Of a stretch of DNA of 64,000 nt, positions 49,672 through 59,101 are shown piece after piece. The translations under genes were made by a program, and so were the position numbers. Below the pieces are notes generated by a model, which saw only the letters and a list, made by a program, of their open reading frames with translations, had not been told where the DNA came from and ran no database searches. Within the stretch, counting starts at the first letter, position 1; each line of letters begins with the position of its first letter. The stretch comes from Sphingobacteriia bacterium 28-36-52 (GTDB taxonomy: Bacteria; Bacteroidota; Bacteroidia; Chitinophagales; Chitinophagaceae), in assembly GCA_002281575.1 (NCBI GenBank), contig NCGN01000002.1:62001-126000 (forward strand). The letters run 5' to 3'.

Positions 49672-52437
49672 TTAATTTTTTGGTGCTTCCTTTTCTTTTT
49701 CCTTCATGCGTTCTAGATAACTCACCCCATTTGTAATCCACTTCTCTGCAGGCTTGCCCAAGAGATAATGATCAAACCACTCTCTCTGTCTTTTTTGATA
49801 ATCAATTTGATTTTCTTTTTTAGTGAAATTGTGGTTCTCATCAGCATATACCAACATTACAAATGGCTTCTCCATTCTACGCATCGTGCCATACATCTCT
49901 ATTCCTTGATGCCAATCAACAGCTCCATCTTTATCTCCAAATGTGACCAATAATGGTGCTTTTATTTTACTGGCGTTAAACATTGGAGAGTTGCGAATAT
50001 GGGCTTCAGTTCTTTCATACCAAGGTCCATCGAATCGGCCTTGACTGGTTTCAAAAATTTTCTGATCTGGTGTGCCACTATTCCAGTATATAGAAAGTGA
50101 CATACTTATTAAATCGGTTAATGGGGCACCAGCAATGGCTGCTTTAAAAATATCTGTTTGAGTAATTAGGAAAGAGGTTTGATAAGCTCCCCAGCTATGG
50201 CCCATAATCCCTACTTTACTTGCATCAATCATGCCTGTTTTCATGACTTCTTTAACTCCAGGTACAATACAATTTACTGCACTCATTCCAGGGTCATTGG
50301 TTTCATATACGATATCTGGCTGAAAAACAAAATATCCATTGGTGGTGTAGTTGGTTGTGTTATATGCTCTTCTAATACTGGGGGCTACATAATTGTGCAC
50401 ATTATTAGATAGAATTTCATACATGTATACAATCATTGGATATTGCTTGCCAGGTTCATAGTTTGCAGGATAATACAATGCTCCTTGCATTTTTTTGCCC
50501 AATTTATTGGTGAAAGAAACCAATTTACTCTTGCCCCAATAATAGTTTTGTTGTTGTGGATTAGTAGTAGCTACTTTTTGCTCTTTAGTAAAATTTTCAG
50601 AAACATACAATTCAGGGGAGAGGTCATAATCTTGTTTAATATAACTAAAGACATTGGCATCTATTGCTTTTACTAAGCGATTTACTTGAAAGTCTTCAAA
50701 TATGAGTTTAGATGTTTTGCCGTTTTCATATTGGTAATAGCCAAATTTTTTTGTTTTATCTCCATAGGCAGAAAAATAAATTGGCTTGGAGTCATCCAAA
50801 TATATTTCTTCAAAATCAACTCTTGCAACACGGAAAGCAATTTCTTCTTTTTCTCCATCGGCAATTTTACGTGCAGCTGATCCATCAGGACTTACTGCCC
50901 AAATACTGTATTCATCATATAATAGCACTTCTTTGTCGCCCTTTATCCAGCCACCTAAACCAAATGGGGGCTTAGTTGCAGGACGATCGTCTCTGGTATT
51001 CCAAAAACTACTTTTAATAGTGCCTGTAAGATTGGTGCTTTGATTGGTGGCAATATTGTAGGTATACCAATTTTTATCTTTAAAATATATCAAGAATTTG
51101 CCATCGGGGGACGTTTGTGGTGCTGTGTAAAATCCAGCCTGCATGCGAGTATACAATAATTTGCTTACCCCTGTTTTGGTATTAACTAAACTATAATCGG
51201 CATAATCTTCTTTAAAAGCCGGTTTGTATTTTTTGTCCGTTGCAATAACAGCCATTTTTTGATTGCCACTAAGTGTAGCAATTGGAAAATCTTCATTTGC
51301 TAATTGATAAAAACTATTATTATCAATGTTCCACACAGACAAATAACTGGCATTTTTATCTTGTATATAGGTTACTTTTTGACGGGGTTGAATTTCTGCA
51401 TCTTTCCAATGCCATACATCAGCTAATTTGTTATCAGACTTTAACGCCAATTTAGCGGTAGCCATTTTTACACTATCTGCTTTTGTTTTTGAACTGTCTA
51501 ACAATTTTTTATCTTCTTTTTTAGGTTTGTTAGTCCATGCTTTAATACCAAAGTATACTGCTGAAAGATCATCACTCATACGGAGCGTTGATCCATTGTG
51601 AATACGCATTCCAGCTGGGAAATCTTTAGTTTTTAAGGGGTCAAAAACGGTTATGGTTGGATTACTCAAATTGGTACAACTGTATACCTGCGCATTTTCT
51701 TCTTCAAAATCATCTTTCTTAAATGTTTTGAAGAAAGAAAAACCATCTCCTTCTTTAGACCAATTTAATTTAGAAAATTTCAAGGTATCACTCGCTACAA
51801 CTTTTAGTGTATAGGTATTTAGATTAAATAGTTCTACTGAGTTTCCTGCTGTATTTGCAGACTCAACTACATAGGTTAAGTAATCACTTTTTTTATTGAA
51901 TGCATATTCGGTTACATTTCCAATTGTTCTTGTACTACCATCTGTCAAATTTTTCAATAAAAGAACGCTTCCTTTATCTTTATTTTCTTTTGGTGGCGCT
52001 AAATAGGCAGCCAACATTTTTCCGTTTTTTGAAAAGCCGAATCTACTGATTTTCGAAATTATTTCGATTTTGCCTGTGGAAAGGTTTAATAATCCCATTT
52101 TATATTCCAAGGGTTTACTTTGGTCTCTTAATTTTTCTGCTTCTTTAAATGGCAATCCAATTCTATATGCTAGCCATTGATTGTCTTTAGAAAACTCAGG
52201 GGTACTGGCAAATGCCAATTTGTAAGTTTTATTAGAAGCTCTATTAATCACATATAAACTGTCATTGTCTTCCTGCACAATAATTTGATAAGCTACCCAA
52301 GCTCCATTGGGAGAGAGTTCAGTTTGTCCAAGACTTTGCCACTTGCCATAATCTTCTGGGCTGAGCTGTTTTTTTTGTGCTTGAGCAGAAAAGCCTAGAA
52401 TAAGTAGGCAAAAAAAGACCCTCAATTGTTTGTGCAT
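49672..52437 (-). CDS. S9 family prolyl oligopeptidase-like exported peptidase
   Basis: A 921-residue exported protein (signal MHKQLRVFFCLLILGFSAQAQ). The N-terminal two thirds form a beta-propeller (WQSLGQTELSPNGAWVAYQIIV, GLLNLSTGKIEIISKISR, SPDGKFLIYFKD). The alpha/beta hydrolase domain (about 690-905) has Ser748 in MGHSWGAYQTSFL. The likely triad Asp is 837 in FGDKDGAVDWHQG, and His869 lies in YADENHNFTKK. S9 enzymes of this length cut after proline or take small peptides in the periplasm. The gene is followed by alkD in the same direction. A specific substrate is not readable. Confidence 0.9.
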   Translation of the reverse strand: MHKQLRVFFCLLILGFSAQAQKKQLSPEDYGKWQSLGQTELSPNGAWVAYQIIVQEDNDSLYVINRASNKTYKLAFASTPEFSKDNQWLAYRIGLPFKEAEKLRDQSKPLEYKMGLLNLSTGKIEIISKISRFGFSKNGKMLAAYLAPPKENKDKGSVLLLKNLTDGSTRTIGNVTEYAFNKKSDYLTYVVESANTAGNSVELFNLNTYTLKVVASDTLKFSKLNWSKEGDGFSFFKTFKKDDFEEENAQVYSCTNLSNPTITVFDPLKTKDFPAGMRIHNGSTLRMSDDLSAVYFGIKAWTNKPKKEDKKLLDSSKTKADSVKMATAKLALKSDNKLADVWHWKDAEIQPRQKVTYIQDKNASYLSVWNIDNNSFYQLANEDFPIATLSGNQKMAVIATDKKYKPAFKEDYADYSLVNTKTGVSKLLYTRMQAGFYTAPQTSPDGKFLIYFKDKNWYTYNIATNQSTNLTGTIKSSFWNTRDDRPATKPPFGLGGWIKGDKEVLLYDEYSIWAVSPDGSAARKIADGEKEEIAFRVARVDFEEIYLDDSKPIYFSAYGDKTKKFGYYQYENGKTSKLIFEDFQVNRLVKAIDANVFSYIKQDYDLSPELYVSENFTKEQKVATTNPQQQNYYWGKSKLVSFTNKLGKKMQGALYYPANYEPGKQYPMIVYMYEILSNNVHNYVAPSIRRAYNTTNYTTNGYFVFQPDIVYETNDPGMSAVNCIVPGVKEVMKTGMIDASKVGIMGHSWGAYQTSFLITQTDIFKAAIAGAPLTDLISMSLSIYWNSGTPDQKIFETSQGRFDGPWYERTEAHIRNSPMFNASKIKAPLLVTFGDKDGAVDWHQGIEMYGTMRRMEKPFVMLVYADENHNFTKKENQIDYQKRQREWFDHYLLGKPAEKWITNGVSYLERMKEKEKEAPKN

Positions 52438-52525
52438 AGTTGATTATTTGTAACAAGTTATAAAAAAGTTTTGCTCTATACTAGTGTTTTTGCACACCAA
52501 CTGAATTATTTAAATATTTTGCCTT

Positions 52526-53689
52526 ATGAATCGAATTTTATTCATCATTATTCTTGCACAGTTCTTTTGCACATCGGTTTGGTTTGCAGGTAATGCGGTG
52601 GTGACTGATATGGCTTTTGCTAAAAATCTTGATGGATTATTTTTAGTTTATTTAACGAGTGCTGTTCAGCTTGGGTTCATCATAGGAACACTCGTTTTTG
52701 CGGTACTAGCTTTTGCTGATCGGTTTTCTCCTTCATTGGTATTTCTTTTTTCGGCAATATTATCGGCCTTGTTTAATGGTTGTATTACGTTTAATTGGGT
52801 AAATGGTAATAGTATATTGATTTGTAGATTTTTAACTGGCTTTTTTTTAGCAGGAATTTATCCTGTTGGAATGAAGATAGCCGCTGATTATTTTGAAAAG
52901 GGCTTGGGTAAATCGCTGGGTTTTTTAGTTGGGGCATTGGTATTGGGGACAGCTTTTCCTCACCTAATTAAATTCCTTTCTTTTAGTTATTCTTGGGAAT
53001 ATATTTTTTATGCTACTTCACTATTAAGTGTAATTGGCGGGTTGCTGATATTTGGTTTTGTAAAAGACGGCCCATATCGAAAGCAATTAGGAAAAGTTAA
53101 TTTGAAAGTATTAAAAGAAGTTGTTCAACTACCTGAATTACGTAGAGCTGCATTTGGTTACTTTGGTCATATGTGGGAATTGTATGCTTTTTGGACTTTT
53201 GTTCCAATGATGCTCGCCTCAAAATTAAAGGAAGATAATTTCAATATTGCACTTTTATCATTCTTAATAATTGGGATTGGTACAATGGCTTGTGCCATCA
53301 GTGGATTGCTCTCTGTTCGTTTTGGAGCAAAAAAAGTGGCAAAAGTGTCGGTAGCTGTTTCTGCCATTTGTTGTTTAACTTTTCCAATGTTTTTTTCTCT
53401 TGCATCTAATGCTGTTTTTATAGCTTATTTATTATGTTGGGGCTTTTTTGTTGTGGCTGATTCTCCTATGTTTTCAAGTTTGGTTGCAGCAAATGCTCCT
53501 GCGCATTTACGGGGTAGTATTTTAACAATGGTCAATAGCATTGGATTCTTTATTACTATTTTGAGTATTCAATTAATTGGCGTATTCATTCAATCGATTC
53601 CATTTGAGTTTGTATGGTTGGTTTTAGCATTAGGGCCAATTTTTGCTTTTTTACAACTCTATAATCCCCCAAATAGCCCTAAATTGTAG
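52526..53689 (+). CDS. MFS transporter
   Basis: A 387-residue membrane protein with about twelve TM segments (MNRILFIIILAQFFCTSVWFAGNAVVTD, LVYLTSAVQLGFIIGTLVFAVLAF, LICRFLTGFFLAGIYPVGMKIAADYFEKGLGKSLGF). The loop after TM2 and the GFFLAGIYPVGMKIAADYF signature are of the MFS type with sugar- or nitrate-like distant relatives; the substrate cannot be read. The NH2-terminal QFFCTSVWFAGNAV is a known form in Bacteroidota MFS transporters. It is divergent from the S9 peptidase and is followed by the KefF-like gene 19 bp downstream. Confidence 0.88.
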   Translation: MNRILFIIILAQFFCTSVWFAGNAVVTDMAFAKNLDGLFLVYLTSAVQLGFIIGTLVFAVLAFADRFSPSLVFLFSAILSALFNGCITFNWVNGNSILICRFLTGFFLAGIYPVGMKIAADYFEKGLGKSLGFLVGALVLGTAFPHLIKFLSFSYSWEYIFYATSLLSVIGGLLIFGFVKDGPYRKQLGKVNLKVLKEVVQLPELRRAAFGYFGHMWELYAFWTFVPMMLASKLKEDNFNIALLSFLIIGIGTMACAISGLLSVRFGAKKVAKVSVAVSAICCLTFPMFFSLASNAVFIAYLLCWGFFVVADSPMFSSLVAANAPAHLRGSILTMVNSIGFFITILSIQLIGVFIQSIPFEFVWLVLALGPIFAFLQLYNPPNSPKL

Positions 53690-53708
53690 TTTCACTTTAT
53701 TTGTAATT

Positions 53709-54335
53709 ATGTCGAATAAAAAAATATTGATCTTGTTTTTTCATCCTCGTTTTGAAGACAGTAAGGTGAACGTGAAATTAGTGGAGGGGGTGAAGCAGCT
53801 TTCGGGGGTCACTTTCAGAGATATGTATGAATTATATCCAGATTTTAATATCAATATTATTGAAGAGCAAGAGCTATTACTAGCTCATGATATTATCATC
53901 TGGCATCATCCCTTTTATTGGTACAACTGTCCACCATTAATGAAACAATGGTTAGATCTAGTGTTAGAATATGGTTGGGCTTATGGATCAAATGGAAAAA
54001 TGTTAACGGGAAAATGGGCTATGAATGTGATTTCTTCAGGAGGCAATTTTAACGTATACCATAAAGAGGGAAGGAACCGATTTACGCATCGGGAGTTTTT
54101 AAATTCATTTGATCAAACGGCTCATTTATGTTTGATGGAGTATTTGCCCCCTTTTATTGTTCCAGGAGCAAATAAATTGAGTTCTGCTGAAATCGAAAAT
54201 TATATGATTCGGTATGAGCAAATTGCCCATTTTTTAATGAAGGATAATATTGATGTAAGCAAATTAAGGTTAGTAGAAAATTTTAATCAATTAAACGACG
54301 ATCAATGGGAGCATCAGTTTTACAAAATGCAATGA
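53709..54335 (+). CDS. KefF-like NAD(P)H-dependent oxidoreductase
   Basis: A 208-residue flavodoxin-like quinone reductase starting at the ATG at 53709 (MSNKKILILFFHPRFEDSKVNVKLVEGVKQLSGVTFRDMYELYPDFNINI). The flavin loop is HPRFEDSKVN, and HHPFYWYNCPPLMKQWLDLVLEYGWAYG is the family signature. KefF is the ancillary subunit of the KefC potassium efflux system in E. coli. Here the antiporter gene begins inside this one (31-bp overlap), supporting a functional pair. It could also act alone as a quinone reductase. Confidence 0.88.
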   Translation: MSNKKILILFFHPRFEDSKVNVKLVEGVKQLSGVTFRDMYELYPDFNINIIEEQELLLAHDIIIWHHPFYWYNCPPLMKQWLDLVLEYGWAYGSNGKMLTGKWAMNVISSGGNFNVYHKEGRNRFTHREFLNSFDQTAHLCLMEYLPPFIVPGANKLSSAEIENYMIRYEQIAHFLMKDNIDVSKLRLVENFNQLNDDQWEHQFYKMQ

Positions 54336-56170
54336 TTTTTTTAGGTGCTGCTTTGCTTTTTGTACCCATTGCTAAAAAACTGGGTATTGGAAGCGTATTG
54401 GGATATATCATTGCTGGGATTGTTATTGGTCCATTTGCATTTGGCTTTATTGGCACAGAAGGCGAGGATATCATGCACGCAGCTGAATTTGGTGTTGTGA
54501 TGATGCTTTTTTTAATTGGACTTGAATTGAACCCTCAGTCATTTTGGAAGCTGCGAAGAAGAATCATTGGGATGGGTGGATTGCAGATGCTTTTGACAGG
54601 TATTTTATTTTTTGGTTTGTTTTATTTTATTCAAGGGGTTGAATTAAATACGGCAATTGCATTATCATTAACATTTGCCATGTCTTCTACGGCAATTGTT
54701 TTACAAACATTAAAAGAAAAAAATTTAGATAAAACCCATGCTGGAAAATCTTCCTTTGCTGTATTGTTGTTTCAGGATATTGCAGTGATTCCTATTTTGG
54801 CGATTATTCCTTTATTAGCTGCCACTTCTAACAAAGAAGTAAAAAATATTCGGGAGGGTTTTTTAGGAGTGATTGATCAATATCCAACCATCACTATTAT
54901 TGCTGCAGTTGCTGCTATTATTTTTCTAGGGAAATTTGTTTTTAGTCCTTTATTACACTGGATTGCAAAAGCACATATGCGCGAATTATTTACGGCATCT
55001 GCGCTTTTTTTAGTAATTGCTGTTTCTTGGCTCATGGATTTGGCTGGTATTAGTGCTGCCTTGGGAGCATTTCTAGCAGGCGTATTAATGGCTAATAGTG
55101 CATTCAGGCACGAATTAGAAAGTAATTTAGAGCCCTTTAAAGGGATTTTATTAGGGTTGTTTTTTACTGCCGTTGGTTCTACTATTAATTTTGGCTTAAT
55201 TGTTCAACAACCTATTAAAATATTACTTGGGGTGTTGCTATTTATGTTGATTAAATCAATTGTATTATATATTGTAGCGTTTATTTTCAAATTAGTTTTG
55301 CAGCAAAAAATTTTATTTACCCTCTTGCTTTCGCAAGTTGGGGAGTTTGCGTTTATCCTTTTAGGATCCATTGGCGCATTAGGAATGATTAATGGTTCTT
55401 TATTTGATTATTACATGGCAGTAATTACAGTTAGTATGATCATGTCTCCTGTATTTCTTTTTTTAGATGAAAAATTTTTATCAGGTAAAATTTTTATTCA
55501 AAAGAAATCTGATCATCAATATAAAGTTGATCCTAAAGAACACAATGAAATTATTATTGCAGGATTTGGGCATTTTGGAAGTACGTTGGGTAGATTTTTG
55601 AGGGCAAATGGCGTAGAAGCGACCATTTTAGATAACAATAGTGATCAAGTGTTGTTGTTGCGAAAAATGGGATTTAAAGTGTTTTATGGAGACGTTACTA
55701 GGATGGATATTTTAGAGGCTGCGGGTATTTCTAAGGCCAAAATTTTAGTATCTGCCTTAGATATTCCTGAGAAAAATATACAGTTGTCTGAACTTATAGC
55801 AAAACATTATCCTCAACTTAAACTTTTCTTTAGAGCCAAAAATAGGATAGATGCTTATGAGCTAATTGATAATGGGGTTGAAAAAATATATAGAGAATCC
55901 ATTCATGCTTCTGTTTATATGGGTGTAGACATTCTAAGTGAATTAGGATTTAGAAAATATACTTCCCTTAGAAAGGCGAATGATTTTATCATGTACGATC
56001 ATGCTGCACTTTATAAATTATCTAAGCATCGTCACGATTCTGATAGTTATGTAAAGAGCGTAAAAGAAGAGATAGAACAACAAGAAAGAATTATTGCAGA
56101 AGATCGAAGGTTCATGGAGCACAAACCAGATAATGCCTGGGATAAGTCAAAAATAATAGAGAATGATTAA
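54305..56170 (+). CDS. Kef-like monovalent cation:proton antiporter with TrkA-N domain
   Basis: A 621-residue CPA2-family protein. The N-terminal part has about twelve TM helices (MGASVLQNAMIFLGAALLFVPIAKKLGIGSVLGYIIAGIVIGPFAFGF). It retains the HELESNLEPFKGILLGLFFTAVGSTINFG element that matches KefC. The C-terminal RCK/TrkA-N domain (about 415-535) has the nucleotide motif IIIAGFGHFGSTLGRFLRANGVEATILDNN. The start at 54305 is preferred to the ATG at 54332 (which would give an ATGA overlap with the upstream gene), because the first nine residues align with the E. coli KefC start. A tail of about 60 residues beyond the RCK domain is Glu/Lys-rich. It overlaps the next, convergent gene by 4 bp. 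Confidence 0.93.
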   Translation: MGASVLQNAMIFLGAALLFVPIAKKLGIGSVLGYIIAGIVIGPFAFGFIGTEGEDIMHAAEFGVVMMLFLIGLELNPQSFWKLRRRIIGMGGLQMLLTGILFFGLFYFIQGVELNTAIALSLTFAMSSTAIVLQTLKEKNLDKTHAGKSSFAVLLFQDIAVIPILAIIPLLAATSNKEVKNIREGFLGVIDQYPTITIIAAVAAIIFLGKFVFSPLLHWIAKAHMRELFTASALFLVIAVSWLMDLAGISAALGAFLAGVLMANSAFRHELESNLEPFKGILLGLFFTAVGSTINFGLIVQQPIKILLGVLLFMLIKSIVLYIVAFIFKLVLQQKILFTLLLSQVGEFAFILLGSIGALGMINGSLFDYYMAVITVSMIMSPVFLFLDEKFLSGKIFIQKKSDHQYKVDPKEHNEIIIAGFGHFGSTLGRFLRANGVEATILDNNSDQVLLLRKMGFKVFYGDVTRMDILEAAGISKAKILVSALDIPEKNIQLSELIAKHYPQLKLFFRAKNRIDAYELIDNGVEKIYRESIHASVYMGVDILSELGFRKYTSLRKANDFIMYDHAALYKLSKHRHDSDSYVKSVKEEIEQQERIIAEDRRFMEHKPDNAWDKSKIIEND

Positions 56171-57237
56171 GGATTAATTTGGATGATTTTTCCTGTTACA
56201 TGACTTTCTTTTGCAGCTTCAATCAATTTCATAACATTTAGTCCGTCTTGACCGCCTACTAAGCAGGGCGCTTTATTGATAATCGTGTTATATAATCCAT
56301 CGTAAAATGCCCCATAGTTGCCCCTCAACGACGGTACGTATTCTTTAATGGTTTGACCATTGATTTCTGTATGCAAATATCCCATTGCAGTGGTTGGTTC
56401 TTGTCCCCAATTTTCGGTGTAGGGAATGGCATTGTGAATGAGGGCAGCTTCTTGAATATCTGCTCTTGTTTTTATAAATGAGCCTTTTTTTCCATGTATA
56501 ATGTAAGCTGGCAGCGGTTCTTTTACCATTAAACTACTCTTCAGCGTAACACGCAATTGAGTGTAATATAAAATGATTGTGAATTCATCATCTACTAAAG
56601 AATTGGACCTAACAGTTCTAATATCGGCCATTACAGCTTGTGGCATTCCAAAAAGATAAACTGCTTGATCAATTAAGTGTGGACCTAAATCTAGTAATAG
56701 GCCAGCTCCTGCATTTGGGCTCTCTTTATGTATTTTGGGGCTAATGGCCTCTTTAAATCGATCAAAATGAAATTCTGCTGATATAACAGTTCCAACTTTT
56801 TGATTGTCTACAATTTGTTTTACGGTACTAAAATCACTGTCCCATCTTCTGTTTTGATAAACAGAAAGTACCAATTCTTTTTCAATAGCTAAATCAGTCA
56901 ATATTTTTGCTTCTTCGGCTGTTGTTGTAAATGCTTTTTCTACAACAATATGCTTCCCTTTCTCCAATGCTTTCTTTGCAAATTCAAAATGGGTATATGT
57001 AGGAGTATTAACAACTATTAGTTCTATTGACTCATCGGCTAATACAGAATCAATAGTTTTATAAATTTTTGTGTTAGGATAAATAACAGTTGCTTCATTT
57101 TTACTTCGCTCAACAATTCCTGCTAATTCAAATTTTTCGTGATGATGAATGAAAGGAGCATGAAAAACTTTACCAGACATACCAAATGAAAGAATGGCTG
57201 TTTTTATTGGCTTGTTAGTGTTATTATTGTTTTTCAA
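56167..57237 (-). CDS. Gfo/Idh/MocA family oxidoreductase
   Basis: A protein of about 356 residues. The Rossmann start is KTAILSFGMSGKVFHAPFIHHHEKFELAGIVERS. The conserved segment reads GKHIVVEKAFTTTAEEAKILTDLAIEKEL, with EKA in place of the usual EKP, keeping Lys. The C-terminal dimerisation sheet follows (HFDRFKEAISPKIH, GLLLDLGPHLIDQAVYLFG, LRGNYGAFYDGLYNTI). I favour the TTG at 57237 (LKNNNNTNKPIKTAIL) over the ATG at 57306, because the extra 23 residues are unlike the family and lie inside the upstream gene. The overlap with the upstream gene is then 14 bp. These enzymes oxidise or reduce sugars and cyclitols with NAD(P); the substrate is not readable. Confidence 0.87.
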   Translation of the reverse strand: MKNNNNTNKPIKTAILSFGMSGKVFHAPFIHHHEKFELAGIVERSKNEATVIYPNTKIYKTIDSVLADESIELIVVNTPTYTHFEFAKKALEKGKHIVVEKAFTTTAEEAKILTDLAIEKELVLSVYQNRRWDSDFSTVKQIVDNQKVGTVISAEFHFDRFKEAISPKIHKESPNAGAGLLLDLGPHLIDQAVYLFGMPQAVMADIRTVRSNSLVDDEFTIILYYTQLRVTLKSSLMVKEPLPAYIIHGKKGSFIKTRADIQEAALIHNAIPYTENWGQEPTTAMGYLHTEINGQTIKEYVPSLRGNYGAFYDGLYNTIINKAPCLVGGQDGLNVMKLIEAAKESHVTGKIIQINP

Positions 57238-58054
57238 AACTATATATGATTTTTGCAATGATATTTTTTTCTTTGTCTCTTGCAGTTTCCGTTTCTCTAA
57301 GTCCATTTAAATTATAGGTATAAGTCCAATGGATTACTGCACTTCCATTAAAACTTACCTGTAACATACTGATTAATTGATTCTGTTGATTATAGTCATA
57401 TACGAAGTCGGGAATTAAGCGATTGGCTTTAATATTAAACCTTACTACATCTGTTAACTGGTTGTTGGTGTAATAATAATAATAGGTTTCAATTTTCTTT
57501 CCTTTTTTAAACCAGTACTCTTCAATAATATGTCCTGAGCTATCGGCTACAAATTCTACATTAACTGTATCCAATCCATCTCCTAGTTTAATCATCCGGA
57601 TGGGGATGCCATTTGGTTGATAATACCAAAGATGCGTTTCTGAAATGGGTGTTTTTTGTAGAGAGTCAATAGTTGTTGAAATAATTTTATTTAAAAACCC
57701 TTTTTCATCGTATCCATAATCTGTTTTTGTTTCTATACTTGATTTGTTTACTATGGTTCTTTTTAGTTTACTCAATTCATAAATATTGCTAATTTTTTCA
57801 GGTGGGCTTGAAAAATTAGCAATCTCGGTAACCATTTTTTTGCCATCGGTTTGTAATTCTTGGTTTAATATAAACCCTTTTGAACTTGATCCATCTGCTT
57901 CTGTGCTATTCGCAGTTATTTTTTTTATCTTGTTCTTCCGCATTAATAGGTACTTTTCTTGCGAAACCTTTAATCCCATAATATCATTTAAATAGAATTG
58001 CCCCAAAAGGGAATTTCCCATGATTAGGGTACAAAAAAGTAAGGGCCACTTCAT
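57224..58054 (-). CDS. Hypothetical exported protein with YD-like repeats
   Basis: A 276-residue protein with a signal peptide (MKWPLLFCTLIMGNSLLGQ). The mature part is rich in Tyr, Asp and Asn, with repeated turns: DYGYDEKGFLNKIISTT, WYYQPNGIPIRMIKLGDG, YYYYTNNQLTDVVRFNIK, YDYNQQNQLISMLQV and WTYTYNLNGLRETETARD. These look like degenerate Rhs/YD-type units of Bacteroidota exported proteins. I do not recognise a precise family. It overlaps the oxidoreductase start by 14 bp, so the two are translated from one mRNA. No role is known. Confidence 0.75.
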   Translation of the reverse strand: MKWPLLFCTLIMGNSLLGQFYLNDIMGLKVSQEKYLLMRKNKIKKITANSTEADGSSSKGFILNQELQTDGKKMVTEIANFSSPPEKISNIYELSKLKRTIVNKSSIETKTDYGYDEKGFLNKIISTTIDSLQKTPISETHLWYYQPNGIPIRMIKLGDGLDTVNVEFVADSSGHIIEEYWFKKGKKIETYYYYYTNNQLTDVVRFNIKANRLIPDFVYDYNQQNQLISMLQVSFNGSAVIHWTYTYNLNGLRETETARDKEKNIIAKIIYSFEKQ

Positions 58055-58137
58055 TTATTTTCTTTATTCAAAAATACAATCTAAAATGGGTAATACATAC
58101 AAGCAGCTAATTGTGTATTTTAGTTAAAAAATAAGCT

Positions 58138-59100
58138 TTGTCTAACCTTTCGGAACGTAACGAGAAAATCTGTTTGAATTGTAATGCGGTGGTGAACGGC
58201 AGATTTTGTCATATCTGTGGCCAAGAGAATATTGAGCCTAGAGAACCATTTAGACATATGTTGACTCATTTTGTATTCGATTTATTTCATTTTGATGGCA
58301 AGTTCTTTAGCACAATGAAGTCGCTGTTGCTTAAGCCAGGATTTTTGTCGCAAGAGCATTTGAAGGGTAGAAGGGCCGATTATCTTCACCCTATCCGGTT
58401 ATATATTTTTACTTCAGCCTTCTTTTTTCTTTTTTACTTTTCATTCAATAGCAATAAAGTGGCGGTTAAAACTGATTCTTCTAAACAAGATACTACGTAT
58501 AATGAATTGGTCAATTTTGATAAAAGCTATTCAAGTATTCGTGAATATGATTCTATTCAAGCTTTGCTTCCAAAAAAAGAGAAAGATGGATTTATTATTG
58601 CCAAGTTAACAAGGCAGAATTTAGTCTTAAAAGAAAAATACCCAGATGGAAAGGAGCTATGGTCAAAGTTAATTGATGTGTTTACGCACCAGTTTCCTAA
58701 AATGCTATTTGTATCCTTACCCATTTTTGCTTTCATATTGTTTTTGTTGTATGCTCGAAAGGACCAATATTATTATTCTGATCATATTGTTTACACACTT
58801 CATTTGTATTCCACATTTTTTATTATTATATTTTTAGTCATGTGTTTGAATATTGCTTTTGCTGCAATTGGTTTATATGACTATGGAAAAGGGAATGGGA
58901 ATAATTATCTTACTGGGTTTATATCTTCTGGATTTTCTGCTTGTTTACTATTATTTTATTGGTATAAATCTTTGAGGAAATTCTATCATCAATCTAGAAC
59001 CAAAACAATCTTGAAGTTTTCTTTGTTGCTTATGATTAATGTAATTATTTTTTCTTTGCTCTTTTTGTTCTTTATACTTTTCTCATTTATGATAATTTAA
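58138..59100 (+). CDS. DUF3667 membrane protein
   Basis: A 320-residue protein starting with a zinc-ribbon-like CLNCNAVVNGRFCHICGQ (Cys residues at about 12, 15, 27 and 30). The DUF3667 segment follows (EPFRHMLTHFVFDLFHFDGKFFSTMKSLLLKPGFLSQEHLKGRRADYLHPIRLYIFTSAFFFLFYF). Four or five TM helices run to the end. The start is TTG at 58138 (LSNLSERNEKICLNC): an in-frame TAA is two codons upstream and the next Met is past the zinc ribbon. The function is unknown. mazG starts one base after its stop. Confidence 0.88.
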   Translation: MSNLSERNEKICLNCNAVVNGRFCHICGQENIEPREPFRHMLTHFVFDLFHFDGKFFSTMKSLLLKPGFLSQEHLKGRRADYLHPIRLYIFTSAFFFLFYFSFNSNKVAVKTDSSKQDTTYNELVNFDKSYSSIREYDSIQALLPKKEKDGFIIAKLTRQNLVLKEKYPDGKELWSKLIDVFTHQFPKMLFVSLPIFAFILFLLYARKDQYYYSDHIVYTLHLYSTFFIIIFLVMCLNIAFAAIGLYDYGKGNGNNYLTGFISSGFSACLLLFYWYKSLRKFYHQSRTKTILKFSLLLMINVIIFSLLFLFFILFSFMII

Positions 59101-59101
59101 T

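Noticed and set aside
54332..54335. ATGA overlap as the start of the Kef-like gene
   Set aside because: The upstream ATG at 54305 gives nine residues that line up with the KefC N-terminus, so it is the better start.
58132..58140. TAAGCTTTG as a -7 box of DUF3667
   Set aside because: The spacing between TA and TTTG is three bases, not two, and the TTG within it is needed as the start codon.
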